A DNA stretch of 64,000 bases from Chondrosia reniformis (GCA_947172415.1 OX359193.1:2474501-2538500), one strand, 5' to 3'. Counted from the stretch's first letter, positions 34,964-46,776 are shown. Translations and numbers: made by a program. Notes: a model not told the origin generated them from the sequence alone.

Positions 34964-36715
34964 TTAGCAAGATCCTTTACCATAAAACCAATTTCCCGAC
35001 TGACAGTAGTAGCCTTGTATAGGACCAGAAGCATTACCTAAAATGCAGTTCATTCCAACATCACAATAGCCACAGCGTTGATCAGCAGTAACACAAGCTT
35101 GACAGTTGCCTTTAGTGTTGGCATTATTGCAAATAGAGCATGTAGCTTCACAAGCCTTTGGGATAGTTGTGCCAAGTGGACAGTTCCAAGGATTTCCATA
35201 CATGTAACAGCCATAATTCTTCAAGTGATCAAAAAGGTTACTCAAGCCACTTTCCACACAACTAAGCATGTTAAATTGGATCTCAAATGCAGCAAGCTCT
35301 AATAAACGGTCCATTGTGTTTGGCACACATGCAATTAGACGATTTTGAGCTAAATCCATGGTCTCAAGCAAGGTAAGATATCCAAAACTTCTTGGTATTG
35401 ATCCAGTAAGTTCATTGTTTCCTAAATCAATTTCTGTCAAATTAACCATATTCTGAAAAACATCAGGAATAGAACCACTTATATAATTTGTACTAAGTCG
35501 AAGATTTGTCAAACTCTGAAGGTTACCAATTGACCTAGGTAGCTCCCCACTAAGATAATTTCTGTCTAAAAACAGAATCTTCAACTGGGTAGCATATTCA
35601 ATTGATGAGGGTATGGATCCAGTTAAAGAGTTAAGACTGAGCTCAAGCTCAACCAAAGATGCCTGCCCTATACAATACGGAATACTACCAGTTAGGTTGT
35701 TCTGAAAAAGCCACAAAACTTGCAGCTTCTTGAGATTACAAAATGACAGAGGAATGGATCCAGTTAATTCTCCTCGGACAACCTTTATGGTTGACACATT
35801 TGACCAATACTTGCCAATGTAATCAGGCAAACCCCCAATCATCCCATCTGCTTCAAAATCTGTCATGGCTTCCAAGTCTCCCCACGAGGATGGAAAGACA
35901 CTCCTTATATTGTTGTTGAATATCCACAGCGTCTTTAAGAAACGAAGGCTCCCCCAAGAGTCTGGTAATGTACCTGACAGACTGTTAAAAGAGAGATAAA
36001 TAGATTGCAGATGTTTTAAAGTACCAAGAGCAGCTGGTGGGGTACCATTAAAACTATTTGAGCTGAGATCTAACGAATTAAGCTCAGGTGTATTCCAGGT
36101 GGTGGGAATTGATCCTGCTATTAAGTTGGAAGACACATCCAGTTCTTGGATACTAGCCATGGACACAGTTGAGGGTAACAGTGAGGTAACTCTGTTATGA
36201 CTAACTGAAATGTACTGCAGACTTGAAGACTGGAACACTTCCGGAGCAATCATAGTAATACCATTATCATATAGTGTCAGCCGCTCAAGCCGTTTAGCCA
36301 TTAATACATCCTTGGGAATTTCACCCGTCAGATTGTTATAAGGTAGCACAATGAACAAGACATATCCATCTTCATCACAATACAGACCCAACCAGTCTCC
36401 GGTACACGGATCCCCTTTCATCCAGTTACTGTTATTTAACCAGTAGACACCGTTGGTAGATATAAAAAAAGCCTTCAAAGCAGCTAGGTCTTCGGGGTTT
36501 GTGCGAACAGGTTTCTTGTAGTTCATTTCTGGTACTGGGTAGGTTTTCGATGGTTTTCTGACTCGATCTGAGTCGCCCTGTTGCTGAGAGATTGGAGGCA
36601 TTCCTTTGGGCAATGATAAAGTTTCTTTACCGTCTAATTGGATGGAAGCAACTGAAGACAGTACGAGAAAGGTACCAATCAGTGCGAAGAGGGCACTCAT
36701 TGCTACCGTAACCAT
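34964..36715 (-). CDS. Secreted plant-type leucine-rich repeat protein
   Basis: Single-exon gene of 583 residues. An N-terminal signal peptide (ALFALIGTFLVLSSVAS, about residues 8-24) is followed by a cap with FFISTNGVYWLNNSNWMKGDPC (about 90-110). About 14 leucine-rich repeats of the form L--L-L--N-LTG-IP follow, as in NNLTGSIPYCIG and NELTGSIPRSFG. LTGSIP-type repeats are typical of plant receptor proteins but also occur in oomycetes, choanoflagellates and sponges. The C-terminus is a cysteine-rich segment (about 500-583, CGYCDVGMNC, PSI-like), with no membrane segment, so secretion is likely. A GT inside the last codons (TTTTATG-GTAAAG) could splice to a candidate exon at 34880-34841, replacing the last four residues; not proven. 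It is divergent from SLX1 by 206 bp. Confidence 0.88.
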   Translation of the reverse strand: MVTVAMSALFALIGTFLVLSSVASIQLDGKETLSLPKGMPPISQQQGDSDRVRKPSKTYPVPEMNYKKPVRTNPEDLAALKAFFISTNGVYWLNNSNWMKGDPCTGDWLGLYCDEDGYVLFIVLPYNNLTGEIPKDVLMAKRLERLTLYDNGITMIAPEVFQSSSLQYISVSHNRVTSLLPSTVSMASIQELDVSSNLIAGSIPTTWNTPELNSLDLSSNSFNGTPPAALGTLKHLQSIYLSFNSLSGTLPDSWGSLRFLKTLWIFNNNIRSVFPSSWGDLEAMTDFEADGMIGGLPDYIGKYWSNVSTIKVVRGELTGSIPLSFCNLKKLQVLWLFQNNLTGSIPYCIGQASLVELELSLNSLTGSIPSSIEYATQLKILFLDRNYLSGELPRSIGNLQSLTNLRLSTNYISGSIPDVFQNMVNLTEIDLGNNELTGSIPRSFGYLTLLETMDLAQNRLIACVPNTMDRLLELAAFEIQFNMLSCVESGLSNLFDHLKNYGCYMYGNPWNCPLGTTIPKACEATCSICNNANTKGNCQACVTADQRCGYCDVGMNCILGNASGPIQGYYCQSGNWFYGKGSC

Positions 36716-36921
36716 TGCAACTGATGAACTTGCGAATCCACTGGTGTATACAGCCTCGTGATCTGTAAATTTATAGATGCTGCGGTTTGATCTCGGCAGA
36801 GTCCATTAATTAATTAAAAACCTCGCGCAGCCAGTCCCTGAGACTCAGAAACGCGGGCCTTTAAAGGGCTGCACCCTGGAGACTGAACCATAGATCAAAG
36901 ATCAAAGGTAATAAGTAAATA
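36716..36921. promoter_or_regulatory. Short shared promoter between LRR gene and SLX1
   Basis: The two start codons point away from each other with only 206 bp between. The segment contains CpG words (CCTCGCGCAG, AAACGCGGGC), unlike the AT-rich surroundings, and AGATCAAAGATCAAAGG direct repeats near 36892-36908. A bidirectional promoter is the simplest reading. Confidence 0.5.
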
Positions 36922-39900
36922 ATGGACAGTGATAATTTAGAAGACGATTTAATAGAAGAAGATACCGCATCGCAAGCCCATATACATGAGAAAGGCTCCT
37001 TTTTCGGTTGCTACCTGCTTGTATCACAGAATGTGAAGTACAAAGGCAGAACGTACATCGGTTACACTGTAAATCCTGGAAGGCGCATTAACCAGCACAA
37101 CAAAGGAAAGCAAGCAGGAGGAGCTTGGAGAACCAGTGGGAGGGGTCCTTGGTATGTTAGTATGTACATTGCTCAGTGTGACGTATTCTAGTAAACGAGT
37201 CTAGCTAGAATACTGATAGTCTGATACTGGAGAAAAATCAATGATTTCATTATGCGTATACTACACATTCAATTAGTATGATACAGAAAACCTTTCTGTT
37301 GTAAGTGATACTACAATCTGTGTAGTTTGTGAAACTGATCAAAATTCTGCCATTTTTATGGGCATTCCCTTCTCAACATGTCATTAATCCTTTCCTACCA
37401 GCTAATACCTAGTGGAAAGTAAACTGATGGCAAGAGTGAAGTTTGTTATAATAGTGTAAGAATTGATACAGTTGTAGCTAGCAACTCCCAATCCTTCTTT
37501 GAAACTTTTAAAGCTCTCTAGTTCCACTTAAAAATATCAATGTAATACTTGTATCACAGTGCCACGTACTTAGATCATGCTATATACCAAACACCCCATT
37601 TAATTAAACATAAGGTTTGTGGGTATAACCTTGATGCATTTAATGACCTCTACCCCCAATTATTCCTAAGGAAATGGTGGAATTCTCAGACTTTCAGCCC
37701 TATATAGAAATAATTGCATAGTTGTAGCTTGCACCAGAGGGAGACATGATAAAGGAGGCATTGTTGTGGCAGTTGTAGCTCCACGGTACAGTACTTTTTA
37801 AAGCAGCTATCCTGGGCTCGGTAGCCAGCAGACTTTCGTGTTTTCTCTGTGTATCGCTATATACTTTTAGTTTGATTTTCACGTAGGACATGTTCTCTCT
37901 GCCACTCTCATCTGAGTCCGGGTTCCAGACATTTGTCTTTTTAATATTACCAATTAATGTTACTACCCCAATTATTTCACTGGCTCCCTTCTAATCACAG
38001 CCTAATCTCCTTACAAGTAACTTTCCTAGCTTCATACTTATGTTGGAATACTTGTCCTTCCCATCATTTGATATGTGTGTTGCAGGTGCAAGCTTAGTTG
38101 TGTCATCACCTATCATCGTATACAAGTAGTACCACCCTATGAAACATGCATAATAGCAGTAGCTGTGACAGAATCTGTCTCTAAGAGGTAAACTGAGGGA
38201 CTGGTTTATGGTGGCAGGGATGAGTACATCCGTATATTTATTCATTATGAAAAATCTAAGATACCATTTTCCTACATGCTATATGCCTATTCTGTAAAAA
38301 GAGCCTATAGGGGAACTAAACCTAAAGAGAGCTTTAGATGAAGATACAGGAGTCTTTTCTTCCTTCTTTTCCCTTCTTTCATCTTCTTCTCCACTGGGTC
38401 AGACAGCCGTTTCTGGGAATTCCACCCTTCATCAGTGATCCTGGGAGTCTTTGTCTTTTTCTTTATCTTGATCTTCTGTGAATCCTTATGTATTACATAG
38501 CTTGAACATGGTTTATCATTCTCTCCTGCGTGACTTTAGCTGTCTAACTGTGATTATCACAGTATCAATATGTATGTACATCCTTATTCAACTTATATGG
38601 AATCACTACATATTCCTTTTCTGTTTGGTAGAAGCATGTTGTACTGAGTATGTTCAAATAACTGCAGTAGACTCAAAATTCGATCTTTCTTCACATATAT
38701 TCATCATAACTCCATTTAAATAGCTTTACATCAAGCTCTTGACACTTTCACACCAAGATCTACGTACATGTTTAGCTGCATTTGTTTTCTTAATGAATAT
38801 GCACTGGTTCAACTGTATATTTACATATGTAGTTTATTTAAAGTTGCTTGAGCTTTTAATTGCATGTGTTTTTGTATGTGGCACCCACCCGCCATTTTTA
38901 AAAATTATGCTGAAAATAAGCCTAAACAATATCAAGGATATTCTGAGGTTACTATTGTGTATATATGTTACATCTGTATTTTGTTAAAGTAATGACAAAA
39001 TGTAGAAGTGCAGTTTTTTTTTCATTTTACTGTTGTATGCATAGTTAGCTGTTAGTATTTGACTAATAACTTGCCCCTTCTTTCATTACAGGGAGATGAT
39101 TCTCATAATCCATGGATTCCCCAATGACATATCTGCTCTAAGAGTATGTTTTTTACATTACTGTTATACAATACCGGTGTACATAGGTATGTACGTATGT
39201 ATGTTTGTAATATCTAGTTTCATTCATCATTAGCCGAGATAAACGATTCAAATTAAAACGATTCAGCAGCTTTCAGATACCTTTATCAATGAATGGTGAA
39301 CTTTGCACTGCGTAGTGTTTTAGTGTGCTAAATGACAATCAGTGATGGGAAGTTTGACTAACAATAACAATACACAGATCAGGAATGAATGGTGATTCAG
39401 TCCAGGAGTGCTGTGTATACTGCAGGTTGACTATGCTCCACTGAATATGCCAGTTTTCCAACAAACGTGTGGTGGTGTGTGGGTGGCAATCCAACACCTC
39501 TGACTTGCTGAGGTCCTCACCATGGTCCATTACCATGGTCCATTACCAATGTGTGTTCTGCAGGTGTAGAGACTGCTACATCTCCATTCCTGAGGGCACA
39601 ATGATTTTCTTTCAGCCCATTTTTCAAGCATCTTCCCCTTCCCATCTGTCCTATGTGGACTTTTAGGCAATCAATGTATGGAATGGAGTAAACCACTCCT
39701 TTTTGTCCTCCATTGGGACTGGGTCTTTCAGGTGGACAAGCAGCTTGCAAAGGGAGGTAGGAGGTGAAACAGAAGTCAAATATCTTCTGGTGTGAGGATG
39801 ACAGACCACTAATGTATGGCAATGTTAGAGAAGTTCTAGGTCTCTGATCATATGTTGGTAGCCTTGGTCTGCCAGTGGTCAGAGTGCCTGTAGATAAAGT

Positions 39901-42510
39901 TAGAGAGGTATCCATTCTCCTTCAGTACCTCTGTTACCTCCCCCTCTTCCTGTGCCTGCTCCACAACTGAGGATTACAAAGCCTCTGTTTTGGCCATCAG
40001 AGTCCTCACCGCTGCCACTTTGTGCAATACTGGGTGGTGGGAATCAAAGGACAGGTACTGCTTAGTGTGAGTGGCTTCGTGATAAACTGAGGGGGTGACT
40101 GTGCCATTATCGTTCCTGCAAAGTTGAACATCCAGGAAAGCCATCTTCCATCTGACTGTTTATCTTGGCTAGTGTTGGACAAAGCTAGATATGTCAGAGC
40201 TACCTAAACTAGTCACTCAGGTCTCTGCAAGATGTACATTTGCGTACATTTCCATTGTATTCATAGTGGTTAAAATTAGCTCTAATAGTATCATTTACTC
40301 TCTTTGTATTGGCGGATGTACATGCCATGCAACTGGTCTTTCCTGTTAGTTACCTCCTCTGATTGAAAGTGAGGTGCTAAAACATGAATGATCATAGTTA
40401 TAATCAATGCTTTACATTTCAGAGCGATAAATGCAAAGCTAACCCAGAACAATTGGTTTTGACACCAGTGCCCTGCCAATGGGCAGAAAAGCTATCATTG
40501 CCACAGTAACACCCCTTATACACCATAGATTATTTGTACTACATAAAGTGGTAAAGATGATCTATGACTTCTAGCTATAGTTCCAAATGAGGTGATTTCA
40601 ACTTAGTCAGGACAGGAAGGCTGGTGGAAGTGCAGCCATGTGTTTAGTTACTATCAATGTTCAAATTTGTATTGTTCAATTTTTCATCACTTTCTTTAGT
40701 TTGAGTGGGCTTGGCAGCATCCTCATAAATCAAGAAGACTGCAAGACTTGCCAAAGAAGAAGAAAAGTGAAACGTCTCTTGATTTTAGGTTAAGAATATT
40801 GTCAGAAATGCTCCAAAGAGGTTTGTAAAACCGTAAATATGTTCCCATCTTGAATGCCTGAGTGTTTGCATACTTGCCAACTATACCCACACACATAACT
40901 AAGAGCAGAACCCTTAACAAATTGTCTTTGCAAATTTTTAATTCCTCTGTATGTATCTCATAAGGAACACACATATGGGTGTACATATCTCGTGTGACAG
41001 TACCGCTTATACGTAGGCAATATGGTCTATCTGTATTACTGTTGCAAGCTAGGTTGAACTGTTGAGATGTGTGTAGGAGGCTGCTTAATTCCTGTATTAT
41101 TGGCTGGTTTTCAGTAACATGATTGTAGTGTAGCACTTACGTTTATTTCAAAATGTATATTCAATTTCCATATTTAATGAAAATTGATTGATTTTGATGG
41201 TCTTGATACTTTCAATACAACCTTTCTGATCTTAATATATGAGATGTAATATTGAGAAAAATACTTCCACGTTACTGTACATTAATTTAAAGTCTCTTTA
41301 AAGGCTTTAACTATTCAATTGGAGTACATATTATCAAGCAGTTAAAGTAGATTCTAGATCATGTTATGAAGTAGTTGAAGTAGGTTCATACTATCAACAA
41401 TCTATAAAACCAAAGCCAATCTTGTAGATTTGACTATACTCACCATTTGGCTTTGAATTTACCTCCCACTCATGAATCCTAAGGAGTAAACTTGGTTCTG
41501 CCCACTAGCTCACTGCGCTCCTCAGGAGATATGATTGGCTGTTGCTAGAGCCAAATGATGATCACAGATGAAGTAGGTTTAAGGGTAAGGGCTTTGGCAT
41601 CTTCTCCTTGTTCCTGTAGGACCATGGGTAAGGCTGCCTCTGACAGTTAGGTGGCTCAACCAGCAGTATGCCGTGGAGTTTCCTCCCGCAAAGCAACCTC
41701 CCATCCATATGCCCATTGCCTTTGGAATAATCAACTTAGAGAAATCAGTAGCAGAATGCCCTAGCCAAGTCCTTGATGTGGCCTCACAAGAGAGGTTAGA
41801 GGCAGCTAAAAGAAAATGTAATGATGTAACATGCAACATTTGCCAAAAGGAATTTAGGGTATGTTGTTAAATATCATATTTGTAAGTTTGCTAGTGCTGT
41901 AGTAGCTGCTAATAGGCTGTTTCATAATTTGAGTAGTGATATACGTGTTATTTCTTTATCTTGTGTATATACCATGTGTATTTTGGTGTGTCAATGTGCT
42001 TAGAGAATGTTCTTATAAAGAAAATTAGAGTATAGGAAAACTTTTCATTATGATGTAACCATGAAAAATCTAAGATACCATTTTCCTACATGCTATATGC
42101 CTAATCTGTAAAAAGAGCCTATAGGGGAATTAAACCTAAAGAGAGCTTTAGATGAAGATACAGGAGTCTTTTTTTCCTTCTTTTCCCTTCTTTCATCTTC
42201 TTCTCCACTGGGTCAGACAGCCGTTTCTGGGAATTCCACCCTTCATCAGTGATCCTGGGAGTCTTTGTCTTTTTCTTATGTAAGATTGACTACTATTGCC
42301 TTATCTTCATGTGTGCCTACATAGGTGGACTGTAAAGTGTTGACTTGTTATCACAAGAAATGCCGAGTGAAATCTCATCTTATTTGTCTTGCCAATGATT
42401 TCCGAGAACCTGGGTACCTATTACCCATCCGAGGTCATTGCAAACGTTGCGGAAATGAACTCTTATGGGGCCAACTAATTAAGAACGGCGTTAGACAGCC
42501 GCAATCATGA
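36922..42510 (+). CDS. slx1: SLX1 structure-specific endonuclease subunit
   Basis: Five exons: 36922-37151, 39092-39143, 40700-40820, 41620-41858 and 42325-42510. All introns are GT-AG and phases agree; the product is 275 residues, the usual family length. The N-terminal GIY-YIG nuclease shows [25 protein letters not shown] with the catalytic Arg, [12 protein letters not shown] and [17 protein letters not shown]. The C-terminal RING-like zinc finger shows [23 protein letters not shown] and [16 protein letters not shown]. With SLX4 it cuts Holliday junctions and 5' flaps in the nucleus. Introns hold a 215-bp repeat copy each in introns 2 and 4 and a Penelope relic in intron 2. Start ATG is the only one upstream of the nuclease core. 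Confidence 0.95.
38248..38465 (-). repeat. 215-bp ribozyme repeat, copy A
   Basis: Nearly identical to 42060-42278 in the same orientation; a diverged, opposite copy is at 58720-58890. Shared words: GAAAAATCTAAGATACC, GAGAGCTTTAGATGAAG, GGGTCAGACAGCCG. Non-coding, with a hammerhead motif in the minus orientation. Lies in intron 2 of slx1. Confidence 0.85.
38396..38441 (-). ncRNA. Hammerhead ribozyme motif (copy A)
   Basis: Minus strand order: GGATCA, CTGATGA, A, GGG-TGGAATT-CCC, A, GAAA, CG-GC-TG, TC, TGACCC. GGATCA and TGACCC pair in five of six positions as stem I. The core strands are canonical, stem II has three G-C pairs, stem III is three pairs with a two-base loop, and the cleavage triplet GTC is in place. 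Fits a type I hammerhead; activity is not shown. Confidence 0.65.
39340..40190 (-). pseudogene. Penelope-like element relic (RT end + GIY-YIG)
   Basis: Minus-strand pieces in order: [75 protein letters not shown]. These match the RT C-terminal part and the degenerate GIY-YIG nuclease of Penelope-like elements. Several frame changes and a lost second Tyr-Ile-Gly signature show it is dead. It lies in intron 2 of slx1 on the opposite strand and is more decayed than the element at 18.4 kb. Confidence 0.82.
42060..42278 (-). repeat. 215-bp ribozyme repeat, copy B
   Basis: Direct-repeat partner of 38248-38465, differing at only a few bases. It sits in intron 4 of slx1, ending about 45 bp before exon 5. 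Confidence 0.85.
42210..42255 (-). ncRNA. Hammerhead ribozyme motif (copy B)
   Basis: All core and stem bases are the same as in the motif at 38396-38441: CTGATGA, GGG/CCC stem II, GAAA and the GTC triplet, with GGATCA/TGACCC closing stem I. Confidence 0.65.
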
Positions 42511-42559
42511 ATATTGTTTGTTACCGTATGTGTTTCTAATTGATCGTACACTCATTATT

Positions 42560-42689
42560 ACATTCTTTCCGCGAAGAAAAACGTTACGTCGTTACCAGTT
42601 AACACTGGAACAAGATCTTGTGTAATTGAGGATTGAAGAGGTCTTTCATCCACTAAAGGAGAACGCTTCCTGGAGCATCTCCGAATGAG
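42560..42689 (+). promoter_or_regulatory. Candidate promoter and 5' UTR exon of the BCR gene
   Basis: CpG words rise here (CCGCG, ACGTTACGTCG) and continue to about 43000. A transcript-like end CTCCGAATGAG followed by GTAGGT at 42690 could splice to the acceptor before 47052 (TTAAACTTTAG), six bases ahead of the BCR start codon. This would make a 4.4-kb first intron. Only sequence pattern supports it. Confidence 0.3.
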
Positions 42690-42699
42690 GTAGGTGTTA

Positions 42700-45600
42700 G
42701 TTTCAGCTAAACTCTTGCTGGCTGAATGGTATCGACTGAAACTCGACGCCTTTTATTATATAGTCTCTCTTTAGATGGTGTCAAGTGATAGTCTTCGTAC
42801 GGTACGTCTTATTTTTAAGACTATTCAATTAGATCAGTGTTTTGAAGTGCTAATCATAATGTTGGTTGAGCTATTTAGTTGAAAGTTGTACATTTTTACT
42901 TTGAAGGAATTTTCACCCTCCAGACTCCGCAACGTGACGGCGTTACCAATTTCCTGCTCTAACTAGTAACTAGTGGCAGTGTATCTTATGATCGTAGTGT
43001 GTAGACCTGTGTTCGTTTGCCTCCTGGATGATTAAATCGTGAAAAGGAGACAGTGAAGTTTTAAACCTATAACATGTAGGATAAGCGCGGTTGATATAAA
43101 TTCCATCTCCTGTACTAAGTAGGTACTTGTTTTTCGAGCTGTGTGATGCTCTACTTTGATGCTCATATGTTTACATACGATTGTTTACGGTACATACGTT
43201 CGTACTTTTCTTCTTTTAGAGCGTTGAGCTTGTCTTACTTCAATTAGTTTTAAATGAATATAGACTACATGTAGGATACTAAAATAAATTCTGTGATCCA
43301 GTTGTAGGTACATTACCATAGACTTTGGTTACCATGATACCCATATATATGCTTTTGAGGGGTTCTAGGATAGAGAACAGGTTCCAGTACAAATAAACTT
43401 AGATTTTAAGACACCCATATAAGTTGTAGGATACAAATATAGGTTGTAAGATAAGTTACTGGATATGAATTTATGTACATATAGATAGAATACACATAAA
43501 TAGTAAGATATACGTAGTAATGGTTTGTAGAAGACACATGTAAATAGGCCGTGTATCTGCTCTAACCTGTATCTGAGTATTAGATTTACGTAAGTGTAAT
43601 ACATAGTTGTTGGGTATGTAGTATTATTGTAGTGGAGCTCTTTATACTCCATTTTACATGTAGCTAATCAATGTTAAGTTCAAACATTTTATAGTTCCTT
43701 CTTGTGTACATGTATCTCTGTGGCTATATGTAGGAGTATGACAGTGTATGGTGCACATCTGTTTGTTGATGAGGCTAGTGTGCATTTTCTCTTATATTAA
43801 AACTCACGTTTAAAGCCTCTCAAGTGGATATCATAAGGTTTTATCGCCAGAGAGCATGTTGTCAAAGTCTCTCTTGATCAGATAACATGCAGAGCTGTTG
43901 TACTATTACCCAACATGTGTCAGCTAGAACCTTGAAGATCCTTGTACGTTTGTGGTACACTCTTTTGTAAAATTCAAAGTACGTATATGAGGTGACTAAT
44001 GTAGCTAGGAAGAAAATATTTGCGTCTGTATACATGTTTACGCATGTGTGTGTCACACGTGTGGTGCCAGCATCGCAGCTCCCTGTCGGTGGCAAGTGCC
44101 ACTTTTGTCGCTTTCGAATCCTGAGACATCGCAGCATAGCAAACCTCACAACATGGCCCTTCATCGTCAACACCATCCTGCCACCACAACCCATGGGGTC
44201 CTTTGTCCTGGCTGTCAGACAGGATGACCATCACAGCCACTGGTGGCTACGGTGTCCTGTCGACTGGATGCAGCTACAGCCATTTTAACGACTATGACAC
44301 CAGCAAGCGCTCAGCCTAGGAATGCCAGGCATGTGCCTAGCCAGCTCACCCTTTTTGACAGACTTGGCTTCCAAAACAGGACCTTAAGCTGTGGCCTGGT
44401 TCCTCCCCTATGCCCTCACAAGGGTAAGGTGACCATATGAGGAGGAGGAGGCATGTGTGTGTGTCTGTGACAGAGTGTGAGTTTGTGTGCATGTTTTTGA
44501 CAGTGTCTGTGTGTGTGTATGCCTGTCAGTGCAAACATGATCTGTTAATCCTATCCTACTTGGCAATGATTGAGGAAAGAGGAAATTGCTGTGTAGGTAC
44601 AACTGTATGTCATCTTAAGTCATCCTCCAAGGATGGACACCCCTATGCAAATATTGGCATGTTTGTCTGGTCTACAATTCAAAAAGAGAACATTCTACAT
44701 TCCATTTGATGGTCCCTTAAAGGTTCCAAGGTGAATTTTGGTTGGTACGTGTGTAGACAACAACTCTGCTACTTGGAGACAGCTGAAGTTTTACACAGTC
44801 GACCATCTATTGTCTTAGCTGTAGCAGCTAAATTTTTCTTTCAAAGTTTGGAATTAGCTAGTACTTTATGTGTATCAATTGAGGTACTGTAATTCATACT
44901 GTATGATAGTGAACATCATTTCAATGAAACCTTTTAGAAACTGGAGAATAGTAAGTGTTGCAGATTGTATATAACTGAAGGTAGAGCTACCACCTTGATG
45001 TACAAAAATTGAAGCACTCTTGTTCTTTGGGTAGTCCATTCAGTGAAATGTTTTGGTCTATTCATTGGCTGCTTATCTAATTACTAATAGAAGGAAACTC
45101 TGCAAGTACTGCCACCATTAATTAAACACTGTGAATCAACAACATATACATTGACTGCATGCAAAGTATGCCTACACAGTTTTTATTGTGTTAGCCTATC
45201 AATGAATTAATGTGTACAGTAGTAGATCTGGGATTGAAATGATAAAAAAATTATGTATTTATATGTTTATACAGCCTAACATTAAATTCTCTAACTATGA
45301 TTACTTAATTTTTATATTAAGTAATCGTAGTTAGAGAGTCTTTAAAATGTCCTGTACAGTGCTTACCATGTTCTGAACTAGCACTTGCTACAACTCACTC
45401 TGAAGACTAAAATGAGAAATAATGTATGTTGACTTTCATTTTAAGGAATTCTGTTTCAGGAAGTCACAAGTATGATCATTCTGTATTCCATCCGTGGAAT
45501 ATCTCATGGAGTACGTAAAGTTTAAAAGTATTTACACAAGTACGCAAAGCTCTATAGGTCTGCCCCAAGTCATTAGTCTAGAAAATTGTGTTTTAGTCTA

Positions 45601-46470
45601 TTCTTCTTATCTTTTTTGTTGCAGTCTCACATACCATCTAGCTTACTGTAATGTAATGTGTGAATTACATTTCAATTATGCAAATAATGTTTTGGTTGCA
45701 CTTGTCTGGTAAAAGCTGCTCAATCTGTACTATTGATCTACTTATATTGTGATCTTGTTTACCACAAAAAGCTAATTAGTAGGTGATGGGCTATGCAAGT
45801 CACTTGTCTAGTATCTGTATATATACTATCTGGCTTTAGATTTAGTGCTAAGTATATTTTAAGTGTGTCAACAGATAGGTATAAAGGAAGATGTTGTTTC
45901 ATGAAATGTTTCCAAAGGTTGACCTTGTCCTTTGATGGATATAAGAGTATGGTGATTGTTACATCGTTACAATTGTAACTGTAGTCATAAGATGTTAGTT
46001 AGCAAGATTGGACATCTTATATTACCGGTTAAACTTTTTTGGTAATAAACCTATCTATTTCCACTCTGTATGTAATAATAAAATGGAATAAAGTAGCAAA
46101 AGACATTACATACATACGTACGTATGTACATATTAAAAAGTCATTATTAATGACTAAATACTGTACTACAATATACCTAGTGCTATATGTGTACTCTATT
46201 ATTTATTAGTCCAAATGTCTGTTATACAGAAACTGATCAATCTGCAGTACTGATATCATGGCCTGCTTTTGTATTATCATGGCACACTGTACAATTTTAT
46301 GTGTGATGTACTGTACATGCAATTGTATTATAAAAGTTAGATTGTCTTGTTTTCAAGCTGTGTCTCGTTATTACCATATGTGCTAATTACTTGTGGGTAT
46401 GAAGTACATGTGGCAGAGCTTGTTTCATTTCTTGTGTGGTTAATATCTAACATTTTTAGCACGCCTCTTT
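42700..46470. other. Long gene-free stretch, probable first intron
   Basis: No coding exon recognised. A less AT-rich block at 44050-44440 has open frames on both strands without a known domain, followed by a GT-rich tract (44450-44530). A near-perfect 22-bp hairpin lies at 45288-45338. Confidence 0.4.
45288..45338. other. 22-bp-stem hairpin
   Basis: TCTCTAACTATGATTACTTAA pairs with TTAAGTAATCGTAGTTAGAGA (one G-T/C-A type mismatch) across a loop of about seven bases. Too short for a typical animal microRNA precursor; possibly a small foldback element. Confidence 0.5.
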
Positions 46471-46473
46471 GTG

Positions 46474-46776
46474 TACAGTGGAACGTCAATTATCTAAACA
46501 TCAATTATCCAAATAGTTGATTATCCGAACAAGTCACAAGATACTGACTCAGCAAACAAGTATTTCGAGTTAAAAAACTCTTAGGGCTGCCGCCCCACAC
46601 TTGAACTACTTGGCCACTTTGTTGGGATTTAATTTATATATTCATAATCTTAACGATTGAGATGCTTAACTGTCCTGAACATTATAAATAATAATAGAAA
46701 AGCTTCGTTAACTAAAGCTTCCTGGACGTCGCCATTTGTAAAAACGATGAATTGACATATAAATTAAGTGTTTTAA
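46474..46776 (+). repeat. pogo/Tigger-like end and dispersed repeat copy B
   Basis: After TA, the sequence CAGTGGAACGTCAATTATC followed by ATTATCC words resembles the ends of pogo/Tigger DNA transposons (CAGT-GAACCTC...TTATCCG). From 46545 on it is the inverse complement of 23569-23790, including GGGCTGCCGCCCC. No transposase is seen. Whether the two parts are one element is unclear. Confidence 0.45.

Noticed and set aside
43862..44440. Overlapping open frames on both strands in a less AT-rich block
   Set aside because: No recognisable domain, no supporting splice sites, different frames equally open. Left as unknown sequence.
45288..45338. Possible microRNA precursor
   Set aside because: Stem of 22 bp with a seven-base loop is too short for a normal animal precursor.
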